Assembly (NCBI GenBank): GCA_951799445.1
Contig: OX637287.1
Span: 51,675,724 to 51,739,723, forward strand
Source: Pseudisothecium myosuroides
Taxonomy: Eukaryota > Streptophyta > Bryopsida > Hypnales > Lembophyllaceae
Direction of reading: 5' to 3'
DNA: 64,000 bases
In this document: positions 49,540 through 62,718 of the stretch, piece after piece
How the letters are laid out: every line of letters starts with the position of its first letter
Numbering within the stretch: position 1 is the first letter of the stretch
Position numbers and translations under genes: made by a program
The notes under the pieces: model-generated
What the model saw: only the letters and a program-made list of their open reading frames with translations
Database searches by the model: none
Told to the model about the DNA's origin: nothing

Positions 49540-50153
49540 TACAGTCGGGTTGCAGGAACCTTACAAATTTTCCAATCAGTTTTCACTAGAAAGTTCATCA
49601 ACTTCATGAAGCTCTAGCATGCTCAAAAATGAACCGATTTTGGAACTGCAAATTGTGTTGGAATCACAATGAAGTGCACTTCAACTTCATAATAAGTAAA
49701 AAATGAATAAATTCAAATCATACAACAATTTGAATTTCTTTTATACACTATCTACCATTTCATAGAGAACCTTTGGAAGATAGTCAAAAAAAATTTGCAA
49801 TGGAGTGAAGAACAAGCAAAAGAACATTCAAGAAATTCAAGTGTTATGAGATCAAGTATCTCTTAAGCAATTGTGAAGGTTCATTTCTTATATATACCAT
49901 TGAATACAAGTTGTAACTTTTACAAACGTTGGCAACACTAGATAGTACATAGTGTATAGAAAACATCAAACTTTTTGTATGATTTTCAATTACTTATTTG
50001 TGTTTGTAATGATGATAAAGTAGACTTCGGTGTTATTCCAACGCAATTCGAAATTTGAAATTCCGTTCAATTTTGAGCACACACGGGCCTCCCAAAGTTG
50101 ACCTAATCACAACAGGATGAAAATTTTTTGTAAGGTTCATGTACCCAACTGTA
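49540..50153 (+). mobile_element. TA-flanked CAGT-end element, copy C2
   Basis: TA (49540-49541), CAGTCGGGTTGCAGGAACCT at the left; AAGGTTCATGTACCCAACTG, TA (50152-50153) at the right. 610 bp. It begins only CAGTACTG-TA after the 1.4-kb fold-back ends. Colinear with C1 (30894-31466), but its outer 25 bp differ in sequence from C1. Confidence 0.75.
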
Positions 50154-50175
50154 CAGTAGTTTCATGCTGTGTGCA

Positions 50176-51019
50176 TTAACCCCTGAAGGCTCTGAATTAT
50201 GGAAGAAGACATAGGGGGACTTCGGAATTGCAAAAGGATATGATTTTGACAGAAAGACTTCAACCAATGGCACGGTCTGGTGGAGGGTAAGTGAAATAGA
50301 AACTGAGAATGGACAAACATTGCATTGATCCATAGATTATAAGCCTTGACCAAGGATTATTTGTGCGTTGATTTCTTCAGGCAGCTCCATCAACCTGCAG
50401 TTTGGTGCTCATGGCACTCTTGGAGAGGATGAAAACAAAAATTTAACCCCTAAACGTCTGGATTCATCTCCAAAATTGACGATTTGAGAAAAAACATTAT
50501 AAACTACAATTTGGAAGAATATTTTGGAATTGGTATACAAATGAAAGCTGTAGATTTTGATTTTTAAATTCTATCTATACGGTTAGATCTACTAATGCTA
50601 TCACCAATCTTTTTCTATAAATTTTGAAAAGAAAATTTCAGAATTCCTTCTAAATTCAATTACAAGTAAAATATTATCATTTTTTGAGTAAAACTTGTTG
50701 GAATGGATTTGAAATAAGGTTCTCTTCATATGGTGATTTTTTGAAATTTTTGTGGCCTTTACATCTTTGACCTCATTTTTGCACATCTAGTTTTGAACTA
50801 AAGTCAATGCAAATTGACCACTTGACATACTTAGACATTTGTAATTTTAGAAATGTATATATTCTAGTAACACCAAATCCAACCGATGGATAGGACAACA
50901 ACTTGATAAAGTATCACCAAAAATTAGGATGACTTTCATCCAAGCAGGAATGAGACAGAAACAAGGATCTGAATCTGTTCATCGTCCAGAAAATGGACGT
51001 CGGAGCGCTCCAGGGTTAA
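50176..51019. mobile_element. TTAA-flanked element(s), two left ends and one right end
   Basis: TTAA CCCCTGAAGGCTCTGA at 50176, TTAA CCCCTAAACGTCTGGA at 50443, and one right end TCGGAGCGCTCCAGGG TTAA (51016-51019). The right end could pair with either left end (836 or 569 bp). One unit may be nested or tandem, with its own right end lost. No ORF of note. Confidence 0.58.
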
Positions 51020-51291
51020 ATGCTCATTGCCATTAGAAGGGAATTGGCTAACATGTGGAAAAAAAATTCTTAGATGTGGTTTATGCCAGAAACATCAATT
51101 CAACTAGAAAATAGATTTCACACAAACATTAATCTAATGCCAAGTGCAAGTGATGAATGATGATGTGCTAAAGATAAGTAGGGAGCAAAGGAGAGAGGAC
51201 GTGGTACAAGATGGTGCGGTCAAGTATGTAAGAGTAGAATGTAGCACGGACAAGTTTATGTGCAAGTTCAATCTCCCAGCAAACACCAACT

Positions 51292-51497
51292 TAAGGTAGA
51301 GGCACCCCAAAGTGTCCCTGTACCCAATGGCATCCCTTTCTAGGAAGGGGCGTCATTTGAGAACCTAAACATAGACATACCAAACATAGTTTATTATTTT
51401 TTGACTAAAATAATAAGCCATGTATGGTCCACCTAGAATTGTGTTCCAGAATGACACCCCTTCCTAGAAAGGGATGCCATTGGGTGCCTCTACCTTA
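51292..51497. mobile_element. 202-bp TA-flanked AGGTAG MITE
   Basis: TA, AGGTAGAGGCACCCCAAAG at the left; TTGGGTGCCTCTACCT, TA (51496-51497) at the right. Subterminal AATGGCATCCCTTTCTAG and TTCTAGAAAGGGATGCCATT are also inverted, so about 70 bp at each end pair. No coding capacity. Confidence 0.82.
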
Positions 51498-52918
51498 GTG
51501 GTCATCACTGTTGCATGCCCAAATGGCCTACATCTATCAAACATTCCATGTCAATGCTACTTCTGCAAATTTGGGAAAGATGTGAACCATTGAGAATTTG
51601 AGATTTTATTCCGGAACAATTCACCAAACTATTATTGCTTAGGCATATTTTGATCAACCCAAGTTGCTGGATATGTTGTGCCAATTTGACCTTGTGCCAC
51701 AATAATTTTATTTTATGTTTTTCACATTGTAATAATAAGATCTTGCATGCATGTTCCTATCAATGCCAATATCACATTGTTAGAAGGCTTCTTGTTGTCT
51801 TCAAAGTGATTGTATAAATTGAATTGCAAGATCATATTTCAACTATAATTGCGGCATAAATCTATGAATGCAAATAGGGGACCTCAAGCCAATAGAGTAG
51901 GTATCATTATATTGTAAGGGACAAACAAATCATGTTTCATTTAGAATGAAAACTCCTCCACAATGTTCTAATGAGGCATCTCCTACAAAACGTGGATACT
52001 TAATCATTTGCAAAATTATAATGCCAAGACTGTCTTACATGTTGTAATGATTGATAGATTATCAATTTAAAAACATGAATTTGGTCTAGTCTCATAGTCT
52101 AAACTACTTGGAAAATTATTTTCCAAGAGCCCATGTGGCTTCAAGTCAAAACCTTTTGTTATAATCTAAATGAGATCCAAATAAATTTAGAGTGCAAGTA
52201 TTATTTGAAAGACAAGTTGGTCATGACTCATGAAACAATAAGCTACCAATTCTCTAAAATTGTGAGTAACATTTTCACTTGAATTCAATAATAGTGTTTC
52301 ACTAGAAGTTGTAACTAGTAATAGTGAAACTTAAGCACAAAATTTGACATTTATTTTTTTAATAATTGAATTAAAGCAACAATATTCATTTAAAAATCAA
52401 ATCTACTAAAGAAATAAAAGCGTTTGATCTACATGTTTCCCAATTCAACTTAACCAAACTTCATTTTTTCATTTCTTTAGGTTGAAAACTTAAGTTAGCA
52501 ATCATAAAATAGAAATGCTATTAAAGAAACACCAATTCCCCATTGATTTCTTGATATTCCTATACAGTGTTTGTTGCTTGCCCATCTATTAATAAAGCTT
52601 GAACAACCACCAATCAAATCCATGAGTCCATCACTCTTCTCTTACAAGTATTACTCAACTTCTAAGAATCAAAGATTGTTCAACAAAACATATAGTTAAT
52701 ATTGAATTCACAAAGGCAAAGGTTGATAGAATGTTATTTCTTTAACTAGAATTTGATGATTTGATAATGATATAGTACAAACAATCTCTTCTACTATCTT
52801 ACCAAACATTCATTTGAAATAAAGTTTGTGCTTCATGTTTGAAGATAATATTTGAGCAATCAAAGAAGACCTTTGTATTATGAAAATTTATAATTAACAT
52901 GTATGTATCATTTTTGAT
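51498..52918. other. AT-rich spacer, 3' of the aspartic-protease gene
   Basis: No gene or repeat family recognised. Very AT-rich, with only short ORFs. It includes the presumed 3' UTR of the minus-strand gene that ends at 52919. Confidence 0.45.
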
Positions 52919-55900
52919 TCAATATCTTCCAATCAAATCCTTTAGTTTGTTTTGGTTGCAATCTTCATCTTCTATCCACCAAAATCGATTGGTCATCTCA
53001 TCCAATAGAATCATATGTTCTTTCATTGCCATCCCTATTTGGATAAAAATTAGTACAATGAATTACTTTAAAAACTTCAATATTGACGAGTATTTATATG
53101 CATGACAATGTAAGCATGAAATAAATAGGATTTTAAGTAGAGAATATCGACCTCCAAGGATGTTTGTTTTAGGTTGTTTGATGTCATCAGAACTTCGAAT
53201 TGCAAGGCAAACCAAACCTTGTGCCTATGCCAAAACCTCCACAATAAGCACCTCTCCAATAGAGATTTCAATGCATATACATACCCTTCAATTCAATTGT
53301 AAACCAAATTTCCTAGAATTTAATCATTTTTTTGAGTTTTATAGCAATTGATTATTGTTATTTTATGAATTCCCTCAAAAATATTAACTACTACTCATTT
53401 GTTTGTAAGCTTGCATCGGAACTCTAAACTACAAATAAATTCAAAGTTTTGGTAGCTAATCAATTGGAGAAATAAAAAATTGTTACCGGGCTAATAATAT
53501 AATTTTGTGGCATAATAGACATCCTCATGGGGAATGTGCCTTCACCCTCAGTTAGGAACACAAATGTGATGTTGTTGAAAGAGTGTATGAGCTCAACATC
53601 CCTTCTGCATGAATCCAAGAGACACACTAGTATAGTTAATCCCTGAAGTTCCAAAGTCCCCTTATGGAACTTTTGGAATTTTGGGTAGGCTTGTATTGAC
53701 CAAAATTTTTGACATGATTTTTTGAACAAATAGACAAACAAAATATGAAGATAGGAAATCACATTGGCTTTTTGAGGATATAATTTTTATTTCAATTAGT
53801 GCGTAGGAGCAAAATTTATGCTACAATAAGTCCAAAAAGTAGTTTGCCAAGCATCACAAAAAATTGAATTTTTAAAATTTTTAACTTTTTTTCAAATATC
53901 ATTTTTATATATATGTGAAGCTTTGATTCATGCTATTTGGAGTAATGATGAAAAAATCATAAACAATCTTGTTTTTCAAGCAGTTTGAGCATCTTCTTCA
54001 AAACATAACTTGTAAAATTCATTCTTGGATGTTATTTTTACAATTTTTCAAAAACAATTGTTAGATAGGGTAAATTTGCTTCCTAGAACTATTTTACTAT
54101 TGGAATTATTGTATTTCAACTCCATCTTAGAACTATTAACAATTTCGTTTTTCATTCAATCTTGTACCTTCTTCTATTAGTTTTTTTTTTTAAGAATGAA
54201 AATGAAATTTAAAAAACAATGTATTTTCCCCTGACTCTCAACTCAATTCTTCAACATAAAAAGTTAGAAAGTCAAAATCAATACTGCAAATATTTTAAGT
54301 TGAGAAGATTAAAAGCCAAACAATTTAGTCAAGCAAGGTGTTAACAAAAATGTTTTTTTCACTTTAAATGCATCTATCTTGGAGTTCACTTAGTCAAAGT
54401 TTTATTAAGTTTTATTACAACAAAAGAAAGAAACCAATGTTGAAAATCCTTAATACTACTTTGTCTTAATGATATGAATAAATAAATGGCTAGTCAAAGT
54501 TGATAGAGTATTGTAGAAGTCATTGGCCAAAAGATAGAACAAGTAGAGTGTTTTTTTTAAAATGATGCCTAAATTATAAAAAAACATTGAATATACATTC
54601 TATTTTCAATTACATTGAATGATAGAAATTCATGTGTTACATGATAGATTGTATCTTTACTATTGAGTTGATAAAATGTGATAGTATTCTATCTTACACA
54701 GTGGCCTTCCAAAAACTCCAACAAGTCCCTTCTTCTCCTTCAATAATTTGTAAATCAAATCCATGCTTTTTAGCCCATTTTTTCACCTATTTGGTGAAGA
54801 TTACCAAAATTTGTTACAAATCCCATATATAATATGTATTAATAAATATTTTTATTACAAAATAAGAATTTTACTTTACATATGCCATGTGACATTCATT
54901 TGATTGTTTTTAGAAGATCTCATTTCTATAGCAAAGCAACTTGCAATCTTTCTCACATGAATTACAAAGTCAAAAAGGCTTCTATATTAAAATCTATGCA
55001 ATTTGTAAATGAATGTGGTCAAAGAACTTACTACATTTACAAAAGGAATAAAAATATCATTGGTTAAATATGTGAAACGTGAGCTACCATCCAAGATGAG
55101 ATCAAAAAATACGTCCTCTATATCATTACGCAATACCATTTCATCTCCATACTTGATATTTATTAATGGTACCTCATAAAATCTGCAATAACATGATTAT
55201 AGCATCATATTGGCATATAAGATTGGTTCAAGGTGACTGCATATTAGAAATGTGGCATGTTATCAAGAATATTAGTTAGCTATACAATCAAATTTTTTTG
55301 TCTAACTTCAATTTTCAGAGAAGTTACAATTTAGACACATCCAATCTATGAAAAAACAAATAAATTTAACTACAATCAAATCCAATAATTGAACCTACAA
55401 AAATTGCAAACTTGAAGGGGCCAAAAATTTTAGCACTCAAAATGTTCTAAAATCTATTATTAAGACTTGCACAAATGAAAGAAAGGTTTCATTGAAAACC
55501 AACATAGTTTATAAAAATATATAAGTCTAAGCAATATTTTATCAAATTTTTGTAGGGCAACTAGAAATGAATATCTTAAATTGTAATGTACCCTTTATCT
55601 TTGAAAAGCGGTACCCACGGTAGATTTGTGCCTAATTTCCTTAAAGGAAAACCAAACACAATATATCCAGCAAAAAAACTATTGGTTTTGGCCAAGCATA
55701 GGAGGATACTATTCTCAGCCTTGTTCTTGTCATATAACTGCTTAGGAAAAGAAAGGGGGTGCCCATTCAAACCCAAAACACCATCAGTTTGAAGTTTTTC
55801 TTTATACATCATTCTTTTTCCTGTCACTTTTGAGCGTCGTTTATACACGCATCTGCTTGTAAAAAAACACTACCAAGTCAATGTCATATAAAAAAACCAT

Positions 55901-57015
55901 ACCAATGCACTTATTAAATAGTAGACTTTGATAAATTCAAGTTGTGCACAAAAAAAAGGTTATAAGATTTGAAAAAGAATTGTTCGAGAAGTAATACCCA
56001 AATACCATCTTCATGAGTTTGTAATTTGGGTCATTGATAGATATACTACTATTGCTAAGAACAGTTTTGCCCCTTTTTAGAATTCCCTCAATAGTCTCAT
56101 GTTTTCCATATTGAGTGCTAAAGTGACAAATCTTTTTGATACATGAAGATGATATATTTTCTTTTGTATATAATTGTCCACACAATCGCTTATTACACCA
56201 TGTTTCATTGGTTGGGATATGCAACCCATGTGGACCCTGTACACATTTCAATCTCCAAATTTTGAGAATAGGTTGAGAATTGTAAAGAACTTTCAATCTT
56301 ACTTCTACCATAAATAATAAAACAATTGAATACAACAAAGTTCTACTATATAAAAAGGTCATATTTTTTTTCTTACTCTTGTCAATAAATGTTCCTTTCA
56401 ATATAACTAGAAAAGATGATTGTAAAGAGGACTAGATTGTGGATTGAATCAACTTTAGAAACATATAGACAAACTAACAAATTATTCAGTTGCCAAAAAA
56501 CATTATCTACTCACACGCAATTGATTTGGTTTGAATTTTTCAACCAACGTTGTCCATGTGCTTTGTTTGTCCTCTAGATTCCACTTGCAATTGATCCAGA
56601 TCAATTGACCTCTAAAATCAAGATCCAAATAATAAGATACATTCTCTACATTTATACTTACAAAAAGGAGGGCATATTCAGATCCTAGTCTTTTGACTTT
56701 CCATACATTTTTGTTGGGGTCCCAAATAGGTAGCGGCACAAATGGTTTAGGCAATTCTTTTGGAAGCATTAATAGTCGTCGAGTTGTGTTAGCAGTATTT
56801 GAGAGTTGTCGACTTCTTAATGATACATGAAAACTTTCCAATTCATACTCCCTGGTGAATACTGGAAGCAAAATATATGAATTTTGAAGATGAATTCTTC
56901 TTGCTTTCAGAATTTGAATCAATGGCAATAAAGCTATGGAAAAGGCTATCACCAAAATCAAAATAATCCAATGCCCTAAAATTTGTATTAACCAATTTTG
57001 GTGCAAAATACCTAG
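52919..57015 (-). CDS. Nepenthesin-type A1 aspartic protease homologue, probably inactive
   Basis: Exons by frame and splice sites: 56515-57015, 55998-56236, 55592-55852, 55032-55182, 54698-54786, 53487-53604, 53152-53224, 52919-53034 (TGA). They join to 1548 nt without a stop. The ATG exon is not identified. In order: a hydrophobic anchor (HWIILILVIAFSIALLPLI), a propeptide-like region, YYLDLDFRGQLIWINC where family members have LD(T/S)GS.L.W..C, QYGKHETIEG (flap Tyr kept), KMVFGC, TDGVLGLNGHPLSFPKQL, LPWVPLF, LILDGSSRFTYLT where DSG(S/T) is expected, MPQNYI, VCLAIRSSDD, TNILGG and WWIEDEDC. Both catalytic Asp positions are present, but the invariant Gly is replaced or shifted in each loop. 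The 55998 (GTATTA) and 53152 (GTCGAT) donors are weak. A secretory or vacuolar product is likely. Confidence 0.72.
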
Positions 57016-57897
57016 CTGCAAGCACCAACATATACTTGTTATGTGTTTATATTAATCATAAAAAATTATCAACAATATCTTAATTTCATTTTAGTCTTTA
57101 AAGCTATGTAATATGAACCAACATAAAATTGCATTTGAATCATTGTATAGAAAATTTCAACAACATTCTTGCATATTTTAAATAAAAAATTAATATATCT
57201 AGAAGATTAAGCACTAATAGAATAGGAATGATCATTTGTATCAACATTTGAATATAAAGGTATACAAAAAGAGTTTTGAATTGCTTCATGAATTTATTGG
57301 CATTATTGAAATTGAATTGTAGTCCGATTATTAACTCAAATTATTATTGTGTGGAATCAAAACAAGATTCTTCCATTTGAAAAAGGAATTTGAGACTCTA
57401 GGCATTTACATATTAGTCAATCATAGTAAGAGTAATGTGACTATGAACTTCAATGAAATAGAATATACTATCCTTCCTAAATGAAAAAAACTATATGTAT
57501 TATCCAAGCCTAATTTTATTTAACTTCTTTATGCAAACTATACTTCATCTTTTCCCAAATTTTTGGTAGATCATGACCAATACTTCACAAATACAATTAT
57601 TTTTCAAAGTAAGAGTGTTGTTAGTGGAGACTAAAATAAGCACCTAATTTTTTTTGCTGTACTGAAAAATACAACCAAGAGTCCAATAATGATGTGCAAA
57701 TTTGACCAAATAAAAGACTTGCCTGTATACGCCGTGGAGAATTTCTCGCAAGCTTCCAAAAGCTTGAATTCATTCCTCGGCTTGTATCTCCTTCTCAAAC
57801 ATCATGAATTCATATCTAAATTGCAAACGAACTATAGATTCATCAAAAAAAGTATGACATTGTGCCTAGTTTACATTTCCATCTCTTCAACCATTGC
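57016..57897. other. 5' side of the aspartic-protease gene
   Basis: The missing first exon should be here or further right. A minus-strand segment at 57723-57797 (RRYKPRNEFKLLEACEKF) reads like protein and ends at a GC donor. Joined to 57015 it gives a different frame, ending in a stop, so I did not include it. Confidence 0.3.
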
Positions 57898-58016
57898 CCT
57901 TCAATAATGTCAAATGTAACATTTTGATGTTACATTTGACATTATTGTTAACATAAAAATACTTAGGTGGTTGTCTAAAAAAATCCGTCAAAAAAACAAG
58001 GATTTCTTATAGTGTT
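57898..58016. mobile_element. Half of a CACTA-type palindromic MITE
   Basis: AATGTCAAATGTAACATTTT with its inverse forms a palindrome, followed by AACATAAAAATAC and GGATTTCTTATAGTG. This is the same plan as the right half of 36887-37124, which ends GTTTCTTATAGTG. The left CACTA end was not found, so the copy looks deleted on that side. Confidence 0.5.
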
Positions 58017-61000
58017 GATACCTATACTCAAACTTGCATTCTATAATGTATCCAACTTGCACTTGCGAGAGGTGACTGCTTTATAGCTTCAAGGATTAGA
58101 AAGATGCAATAAAGTGTAGGGGAGAAAGAAACATTGTTAAGAATTTTTTAAAAATTAAGTTGTCCAAAGAAATTCAAGAATATAACTTACACTAGTATAA
58201 ATCCATGATGTGGTAAAATGGTTTTGTGTTGAATCTATATAGAAGCTAACACAAACTGCATTGAAATTGACACAAAGATAATACAAAATGATTATAGCCC
58301 ATCACAGATTTGAACTAATATTGAATGTTTTTCAAACATTATTTTGTCGTTTGATAATATTACATGATAATAATCTTCTAAAACATTAATCTCCAAAATA
58401 AACCAATAATAGCATAAAATAAAAGTAAAAAGATATGATACCAACTAAGACATTGGATCTTTTTTAATATGATGCCCTGCTACACCATAGGTCTATATCA
58501 TGGTCTTCATACTTCAAACCAAAATTCCAAAAAATTGAAATTCAAACTAATTTTTCAAGAGATTCAAAAACTTAATTATAGTTTTAATGTCATATAATAT
58601 GAACCATTGTTGCATCCTATATAACATGTGACAACAACAATTTCTGATAGTGGGCTACGAGTACTCCATGCGTCAAATTGAAAATAGTCCCTCCAAGGCG
58701 TTGGCCACCACTTTGAACCGCTCCATACCTTACAAGTCCCATGTCTATCCCAAAAATTGAATGGCTCATGAACCTCCAAATGAGGATCGCCTTCCACCCC
58801 AAGAAAAAAATGTTTTTGCGCATGCATTGCATAAAACTACAAATCTAACCTAGAAAATAAAATATAATGGCAAGAGATAGAAAATTATGTAAAAAAGACA
58901 AAACGTAACATCAAAAGAGTGAGAGCAATGCAAAATACAGAAAAAAAATAATAAATAAAACCTATACTTCTATCATTCAATCTCATCATTGACTCCAATA
59001 ACTAATCTAAAAACCATATTGACAAATTCAACTCTTTACAATGAAGAATCTATTAACTTAGAACGCCAATATTAGCATTCAACAATAAAAGTCTACTCAA
59101 TTCTAAGAAGATTTCAATTAGAAAAATGTAAATAATGAGACAAAATAGTGAAAAATAGCAATTGTCAAAAAATTGAATCCTTCAATCTTCTTTTTAAGTT
59201 GGAAAGTCCAAGTGATACATCAAAATTGCAGCATAGATACAAACATGAAGAACTACACCAATTAAACAATGAGATGTGTATTTCAATCAAAATTGGATTT
59301 TGAATTAACGGAGAAATAGACGTTTTTAAATAATAGAATTCTCTAATCTTTTTTTGAAGTTAGCAAAATCTAAGTGATGCACCAAAAATTGAATCACTAA
59401 CTAAGCAATTTTGAAGAACTTCAATGCAAATGATATCCAAAAACCTGCAACTCTAAGAATAGGGATTCTAGAATAAGAGAGTCAATTTGCACAAACTACA
59501 AAGGATGAAAGTGAATCAAATAATGGTTTTTGAAGGGATTATTTCAATATTCATCCAAAAGATGGATGAAGGTGAAATTTTCAGATAGATGTATTTGGCA
59601 TTGATTCACTCACGATGAATATTGTCCAATGGTTTAGTGAATGAATTAATCCTTTATCCATTTGATTATTTATGACAATTTTTGGTTGAATGCATTAACA
59701 CCTAAGTGGAATGAATTCAGAGCAATAATTTTTTGAATGATATATTCAACATCCGGCAATTGGGATGAATTTATACAATATCCTTCTTTAAGATGAATGT
59801 ATGTGTTTGTTTTGGATGAATAAGTTTTAACTCTAAAAGACCGATGAATTGTGGAGATAAAGCTACTCCACTTTTGCTTGAAAATAATGATATAAATGGG
59901 GCCAAAGTTTATATCACTAGCATCAATAAAGAATATTGTATGTATTATAAAAAATAAACAAATATTGACAAAAGATTATTTTGTATGTAACCTACCTCAA
60001 ACTATTTAAAGAAAATAATGAGTTTGAATTTGGATTTCTTATCCTCTTTAGGGAGTAACATCCATCTCTTAGAAAATGGAAAAAATAGGAAGACTTCTCT
60101 TTAGAACTTAAAGCAAATTTCCATATTTTATCAGAGTAGGAGAAAAACTACATTTTTAGAGTAGCCTTGCCTTGCTATCAAACTAAATGCAACCATAAAG
60201 TTCAAGCCCCTAGTTCTTTTTTACTATTTTCCACAAAAAGTGTCCAAAATTGTCATTTCCTAGTGCATTGAGAATAATTGAAATATAAAAATATTTTTCA
60301 AATTTTCAAATATATAAATATATACTAGACTACCCTAGGAGTTTGTGGTAAATTTTTTAGACCATTTGACTCTATAGATTGCAAAATTATAGTGTTTGAA
60401 GTTTAAAGAAAGAAATTTTGTACCTTGCTTGATAGGATCAATATAGTTTGACTCAACATTGTAGAGAAAGAAGAATTATATCAACTTTGGGAACATTGGG
60501 TAGACAATTAAGTTATTTAATTTCATGCTAATTTAAAAAAAACAATAGCGGTGTTTAATAGACTCCAAAACATCTTGCATTGATAGAATGGATAAGATTT
60601 CAATTTTTTCTGCAGGATTCATTTTTTGGAAAAATCAAAATTTTAATATTTAACTCAAAACTTTACTTCTCTTAACCAAATACAAAAAAAATAGAATTTA
60701 ATTTAAAAATAAATCTCATGAATTTACATAAGAATTTGTGCTAATGATTCTAAAATTGTTTTAAAACTACCATCTCTAGTACATTGAGTGAAAATTGGAA
60801 AAAAAAGTTTTATTTTATTTTTTTCATTTTCAACCACACACTGTTTCTCTACTCTCACTTTGAGAATGTAAAGAAAAAATTACAGCCCATTTGGCTTCAT
60901 AAATTGTAAGATATAAGGTAGAGGTACCCACTATCAACCACGACCCATAGCCAACTTGTAGGGTGTACTATTTCCAACCAAGGCTAAAAAGCTTACAATT

Positions 61001-62100
61001 TGTTTTCGAAGTAATGGAATTCCGAAGTAAGTTGGGACTAATAAGGTTATGACACATGTTCCAAAGTGGCAAAAAAATTTCGTATCTTCCTACGTGCAAA
61101 AAATTTCTTGCAGCTTAAATTGCTCATGATTTGCTGGAAAATCCCTTAAAAATCCCTTATGCCGGGCTGGTGACCGTGGAAACCATCCCTTTTGGCATCG
61201 GATGACATCATCTTCTTTGAAAAAATCAAAAGTGTTCACTGGAGGTCAAACTACTATTCATGATCTTCCCTTTTCACACAAAATTTGGAGGATGAATATT
61301 TGCACTTCTGTGCTACACAAGAGATCATCTTGTCATTCATCAGCCGTACAACGTCCGCTTTGGCGTTTAACCCAGAAGCGACGCCAACGCCATTCCGTGG
61401 CTTTTGGATGAGAATCCAATGAACTAGAAAGAGTTTGAAAGCATTTTTTCATCCATATTTTTGTTGTTGACCTTTCATGTTGGATTATGAAGAGTATCTA
61501 ATTGAATTTGTAGTCTTGCTAGTGTTTCTCTTTATGTAAATGAGAATTTAGTAAAAGAATGGGATCACAAAATATGCTATTTTAGTGTATTTTGGGATGT
61601 TGTTGCTCCTTGCTCTAAATCTGAAATTTCTCCACCAAAATGATATTTTTTGAATTTGAGCCCAACTAACAAAATGAAGGTCATTTACCCTAGTTTCTAC
61701 TCTAGTTTGAATTTTGAAAAAATTTCTAATATTGAATATTTTATTGCATATTGAATTTTGGGTGCATTTTCAATGTCTATTATTTTCTATCTATAGAATA
61801 TAATGATAGGGGAATTGAGTTTACATGTTTGTCATTGTAATATACACATGGTGAAACTTTCATTTTCTTTGAAATAATTATCTATTTGATTTGATTTTTC
61901 TTCATTTCTTCTTCAAAAATTCTCAAAAAAATCTAAATTTTTTGTGAAGTAAAGAAGACAAGTACATGATTTCATCTCTAAAAAATAAATATAAAAATCT
62001 TCATATATATCTAGTTGCAAAATGGCAGCAAATTGAGTGATAGGCAGTGAGGCTTAAAATCAGTGGTCATGGGTCTATTATTTAGGGGTTAATAAGCATT
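58017..62100. other. Long AT-rich intergenic region
   Basis: No supported gene. A solo TA-AGGTAGAGGTACCC end lies at 60914 and a solo AGGGG-TTAA end at 62089-62096; partners were not found. GGATGAA-type words are frequent at 59560-59830. A minus-strand ORF at 58576-58827 is rich in Trp (FNFWDRHG, SKWWPTPWRDYF) but matches nothing I know. Confidence 0.4.
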
Positions 62101-62134
62101 CATAAAAACTTCACTGCTTGCTCTCTCTATTAGC

Positions 62135-62218
62135 ATGCTGCCCAAGTGGACGGAGGCCGGCGTCGCTGTGCGCTGGAGCTTGGCTATGGAGGCAGCCAGC
62201 TCCGAAGCCGCCATTTGA
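62135..62218 (+). other. Upstream ORF in the leader of the right-edge gene
   Basis: 27 codons, MLPKWTEAGVAVRWSLAMEA to a TGA, in GC-richer sequence about 500 nt before the proposed ATG at 62719. If it is in the transcript, its own start could reduce translation of the main frame. Alternatively it is an unrelated chance frame. Confidence 0.3.
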
Positions 62219-62718
62219 ACTGAGCTTCGCCCTTTCCTTGAGATGGTGGCAGTGAGGCCGACGTCCTCACTCTCGCGGCGAATTTCTGTTTACTGTCTTG
62301 CACTGCCGGCGATTTTGCTTTGAATTCGTTGGACATGGCGATCAGTTTCGGCGAAGTTTAGTCGAAGCAATTGCAAGGTCGTCCAGCGTCCTGGTAACTA
62401 AAAATTGGGCACCTCTATGTCGTGACATTCTTCGACGGCTGGCTTGCTTTTTGTGTCCCAACATTGGAGATTTTCCGCAGTTTGGGTGGCCGAATTGCTG
62501 GTTCCGGGGTTTATTTAGGGTTTCTGAGTAGTCGGAAAGGTATGGAATCGTTCCTTTACTCGACTCGTTCGATTTCTTCAGCGTATACTTCTACTGAGCT
62601 TGATTGTTTATGCAGTTTCCCAATGTGGGGAATTCAGTCTTTGTGTTTATGTTGTGCTTTTTCAGAGAATTGCCTTGAGATGTTATAGAGCGCATCGTGT
62701 TTCGAGAAGGAGGACAGA

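Noticed and set aside
53220..53228. Apparent in-frame TAG in the protease gene
   Set aside because: It serves as the intron acceptor (..GCATAG) before AQGLVCLAI with the correct phase, so it is not a premature stop.
56843..57031. Alternative frame ARYFAPKLVNTNF.. over the start of the protease exon
   Set aside because: It looks protein-like but ends in a stop before the catalytic region. The frame chosen has a membrane anchor and runs unbroken into the protease domain.
58576..58827. Trp-rich minus-strand ORF
   Set aside because: No family recognised, no convincing splice links to the protease gene, and it overlaps another ORF of equal quality.
62185..62205. GAGCTTGGCTATGG shared with the DPM1 start (about 44622)
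   Set aside because: Only about 15 bases match and the flanks differ; probably chance.
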